Positions 6,252-7,797 of a DNA stretch of 7,797 nucleotides are shown here, piece after piece (the stretch's first letter is position 1; each line of letters starts with the position of its first letter). Origin of the DNA: Trueperaceae bacterium (GTDB lineage Bacteria > Deinococcota > Deinococci > Deinococcales > Trueperaceae). Location: assembly GCA_003567075.1 (NCBI GenBank), contig PXAU01000069.1:1-7797 (forward strand). The letters run 5' to 3'. Both the position numbers and the translations under genes were made by a program. The notes beneath the pieces were generated by a model that searched no databases, had not been told where the DNA came from, and saw only the letters and a program-made list of their open reading frames with translations.

Positions 6252-6384
6252 ATGCTCGAGGAGCTCAAGGCCTTCATCAACCGGGCCAACGTCATCGACC
6301 TTGCCGGCGCCGGCCGAACCGCCTGCCGACATCGCCCTGTTGACCGAGATCCGCGACCTGCTGGCCAAGCGCGCCGCAGGCTGA
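6252..6384 (+). pseudogene. mscL: mscL (large-conductance mechanosensitive channel) with internal deletion and frame change
   Basis: The first 18 codons (6252-6305) give MLEELKAFINRANVIDLA, which matches the MscL N-terminal amphipathic helix and the start of TM1 (family pattern MLKxFKxFxxRGNVVDLA). From about 6304 a different frame gives a Pro/Ala linker and then PADIALLTEIRDLLAKR before a stop at 6384, matching the MscL cytoplasmic C-terminal helix (family pattern LLTEIRDLLKK). Everything between is absent: the rest of TM1, the periplasmic loop and TM2, about 90-100 residues given a normal length near 130-150. The two parts differ in phase, so the missing DNA must be 3k+2 nt. No pore can form. 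Reading on from the ATG gives a 65-residue Arg-rich frame ending at 6449, probably meaningless. Either a real deletion or an assembly collapse; the mscL identity of both ends seems clear. Confidence 0.85.
6303..6314. repeat. 12-bp perfect palindrome at the mscL deletion junction
   Basis: GCCGGCGCCGGC reads the same on both strands. It falls exactly where the mscL N-terminal frame hands over to the C-terminal frame. It may be the product of joining two GC-rich ends that shared a few bases. By itself such a palindrome is not rare in DNA this rich in G+C. Confidence 0.8.
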
Positions 6385-6412
6385 GGCGACCGGCGTCGGC
6401 GTTCATCGCCTC
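6383..6412. terminator. possible hairpin in the gap between the mscL remnant and the DUF3084 gene
   Basis: GAGGCGA (6383-6389) and TCGCCTC (6406-6412) form a 7-bp inverted repeat with a 16-nt loop. It lies in the 51-bp gap between two convergent 3' ends, where a bidirectional terminator would be expected. There is no T-run on either strand and the loop is long, so the assignment is weak. Confidence 0.3.
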
Positions 6413-6435
6413 GCTGCGCCGCGTACGAGCCGATC

Positions 6436-7797
6436 TCAGTAGACGATGACCAGTTCGACCTGCGCCGGGCCGGCGCGATCGACCGCGTCGACGGTCGCCA
6501 CCCCGATCACGACGGGGCCCTCCATCCGCAGCAGCTGGTTGGTGAAGCCCTCGTCGGACGTGCCGACGTAGACCGGGACCTGCAGCTCGTCGAGTCCCGA
6601 ACGCCGCACCAGCCGCAGCGCGTCCGCCTTGAGCTGGTTGACCGCGCCGCGCAGTTCGTCGTGCGTGACGGGGAGTTCCGACGTGCCAAGGTGCACGTGG
6701 CGACTCACGAGCAGGCGGCCCCGCTCGAACACCCGCGTGTTCTCGAGCGCCTCGACGACGACCTCGACCTGCGTGGGGCTGAACTGGTTCCGGGGCGAGA
6801 TGAGCCGCACCAGGTCGGAGCCCTCGGTCTCGCTGATGACCTCGACCAGGCTGTTGAACTGGGCGGAGCTGAGCACCACCTCACCGGCGCCTTGGCTGGT
6901 GGTGTAGGCGCTGGCGCGGCGCACGAACTCGGCCAACTCCTCGCGCGCGGCCACCGGATCGTTGGCGAAGATGGCGCCCGAGTAGATGACCTGGTCGCGT
7001 TCGAAAGTGATCTCGCCTGAGGCCACGCGGCTGAACTCCTGTTGGACCTCGGAGAGTCGTCGCGACTCCTCCTCGAGCCGGTCGGTGAGGCCGTCCACCT
7101 GGTCCTGCAGCGCCCGCACCCGCTCGTTGCCGACCAGGATCTCGTCTTGTAGGCTGGCGTTGAGTTCGGCCAGGGCCTCGTTGCGTTGCACCAGGTCAGC
7201 GTTGGCGCCGACGAGTTGGTCGTTGCGGGCCTGCAGGCCGACGTTCGCACGCTGAAGGTTGGCGGTCTCGGCCGCCAGCGAAGCGGCTGCCGCCTCGAGC
7301 ACCGCGACCTCGTCGACCAACGCCTCGAGCTCGACCGTCAGCGCTGCGGCGGTGCCGCGCAGCGCGTCCGCCTCGGCCTGGGCCTCGGCCCGCGCCGCCT
7401 CGGCCGCGTCGCGCTCGGTCGTGGCCACGTCGCGGGCGGCTTCCGCGGCTCGGCTGGCGCGTTCGGCCAGCTCCAGTTGCGCCTCGGCGGCCTCCAGGCT
7501 GGTATCGGCCTCGGCGAGCTGCGCCAGCAGCTCCAGCAGTCGCAGGTTCGCCGCGTCGAGCGCCTGCCCGGCCGCGTCGACCTCGGCCTCGAGGCGCTCC
7601 GCCTCGGCTCGGGCGGTGGCAGCGTCCGCGAGCGCCGCCTCCAGATCGGCCAGGGCGGCGCGGCGATCGGCGTCGGCGCGCTCGAACTCGGCCTGGACCT
7701 GGGCCAGATCGTCGCTGGCGAGGTCCAGTTCTAGCGCCAGCAGGCTGAGCTGCGCTTGGGTGGCGTCGATCTCGGCCACCAGTTCGTCGCGCTCGGC
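6436..7797 (-). CDS. DUF3084 domain coiled-coil protein, 5' end outside window
   Basis: The last 453 residues of a larger protein are visible; the frame stays open to the right edge, so the GTG at 7779 is not to be taken as the start. Visible residues 1 to about 255 are a long Ala/Glu/Leu-rich coiled coil with few prolines or glycines. The rest (about 260-453) is a globular C-terminal domain. The run SDLVRLISPRNQFSP through VEVVVEALENTRVFERGRLL (about 327-363) matches the remembered DUF3084 pattern of cyanobacteria and Deinococcota (YVVRxxSxxN... then N..VF..G). Family members normally carry N-terminal transmembrane helices, which would lie beyond the window, so the protein is probably membrane-anchored with a large soluble coil. 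Function unknown; an envelope or scaffold role is only a guess. Confidence 0.82.
   Translation of the reverse strand, partial: AERDELVAEIDATQAQLSLLALELDLASDDLAQVQAEFERADADRRAALADLEAALADAATARAEAERLEAEVDAAGQALDAANLRLLELLAQLAEADTSLEAAEAQLELAERASRAAEAARDVATTERDAAEAARAEAQAEADALRGTAAALTVELEALVDEVAVLEAAAASLAAETANLQRANVGLQARNDQLVGANADLVQRNEALAELNASLQDEILVGNERVRALQDQVDGLTDRLEEESRRLSEVQQEFSRVASGEITFERDQVIYSGAIFANDPVAAREELAEFVRRASAYTTSQGAGEVVLSSAQFNSLVEVISETEGSDLVRLISPRNQFSPTQVEVVVEALENTRVFERGRLLVSRHVHLGTSELPVTHDELRGAVNQLKADALRLVRRSGLDELQVPVYVGTSDEGFTNQLLRMEGPVVIGVATVDAVDRAGPAQVELVIVY

Overview
This is a GC-rich, gene-dense chromosomal segment, about two-thirds G+C or more by eye. The gene content (M32 carboxypeptidase, DUF3084 coiled-coil protein, orphan receiver domain, rhodanese, hemolysin-III family protein) and the start-site architecture point to the Deinococcota, perhaps a Truepera-like lineage. 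In that phylum, leaderless mRNAs with a TANNNT -10 box just upstream of the start codon are known to be common. The phylum assignment is inference; I recognise no species marker.

Layout. Bases 1-4886 are all on the minus strand, transcribed right to left: a two-domain sulfurtransferase (4886-4029), a hemolysin-III/PAQR-type seven-helix membrane protein (4019-3336), an M32 metallocarboxypeptidase (3266-1740), a 105-aa membrane hairpin protein with a Gly/Asp tail (1743-1426), a divergent methylenetetrahydrofolate reductase family protein (1353-592), and an ABC-2-type exporter ATPase cut by the left edge (595-1). On the plus strand, a TrmH/SpoU-family RNA 2'-O-methyltransferase (4941-5753) diverges from the sulfurtransferase across 54 bp. 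A single-domain response regulator (6130-5741, minus) converges on it and overlaps it by 13 bp. A plus-strand mscL remnant (6252-6384) keeps both ends of the channel gene but has lost its middle. The 3' part of a DUF3084 coiled-coil protein (7797-6436, minus) fills the right end. No stretch over 300 bases lacks a gene. The longest gap, 6131-6251, holds only the response-regulator promoter and the mscL ribosome-binding site.

Expression. Six starts have a TANNNT hexamer ending 6-9 nt upstream and no convincing Shine-Dalgarno, as expected of leaderless or nearly leaderless transcripts. These hexamers also settle several start choices. The two genes without such a box (105-aa protein, ABC ATPase) instead overlap the upstream stop codon as GTGA, which suggests translational coupling. 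Only the mscL remnant has a classical GGAGGT site. The genes look like household functions (peptide turnover, sulfur transfer, RNA modification, C1 metabolism, transport) in short one- or two-gene units, not one pathway. I found no mobile element, CRISPR array or defence system. The most unusual items are the internally deleted mscL and the promoter/stop-codon overlaps.
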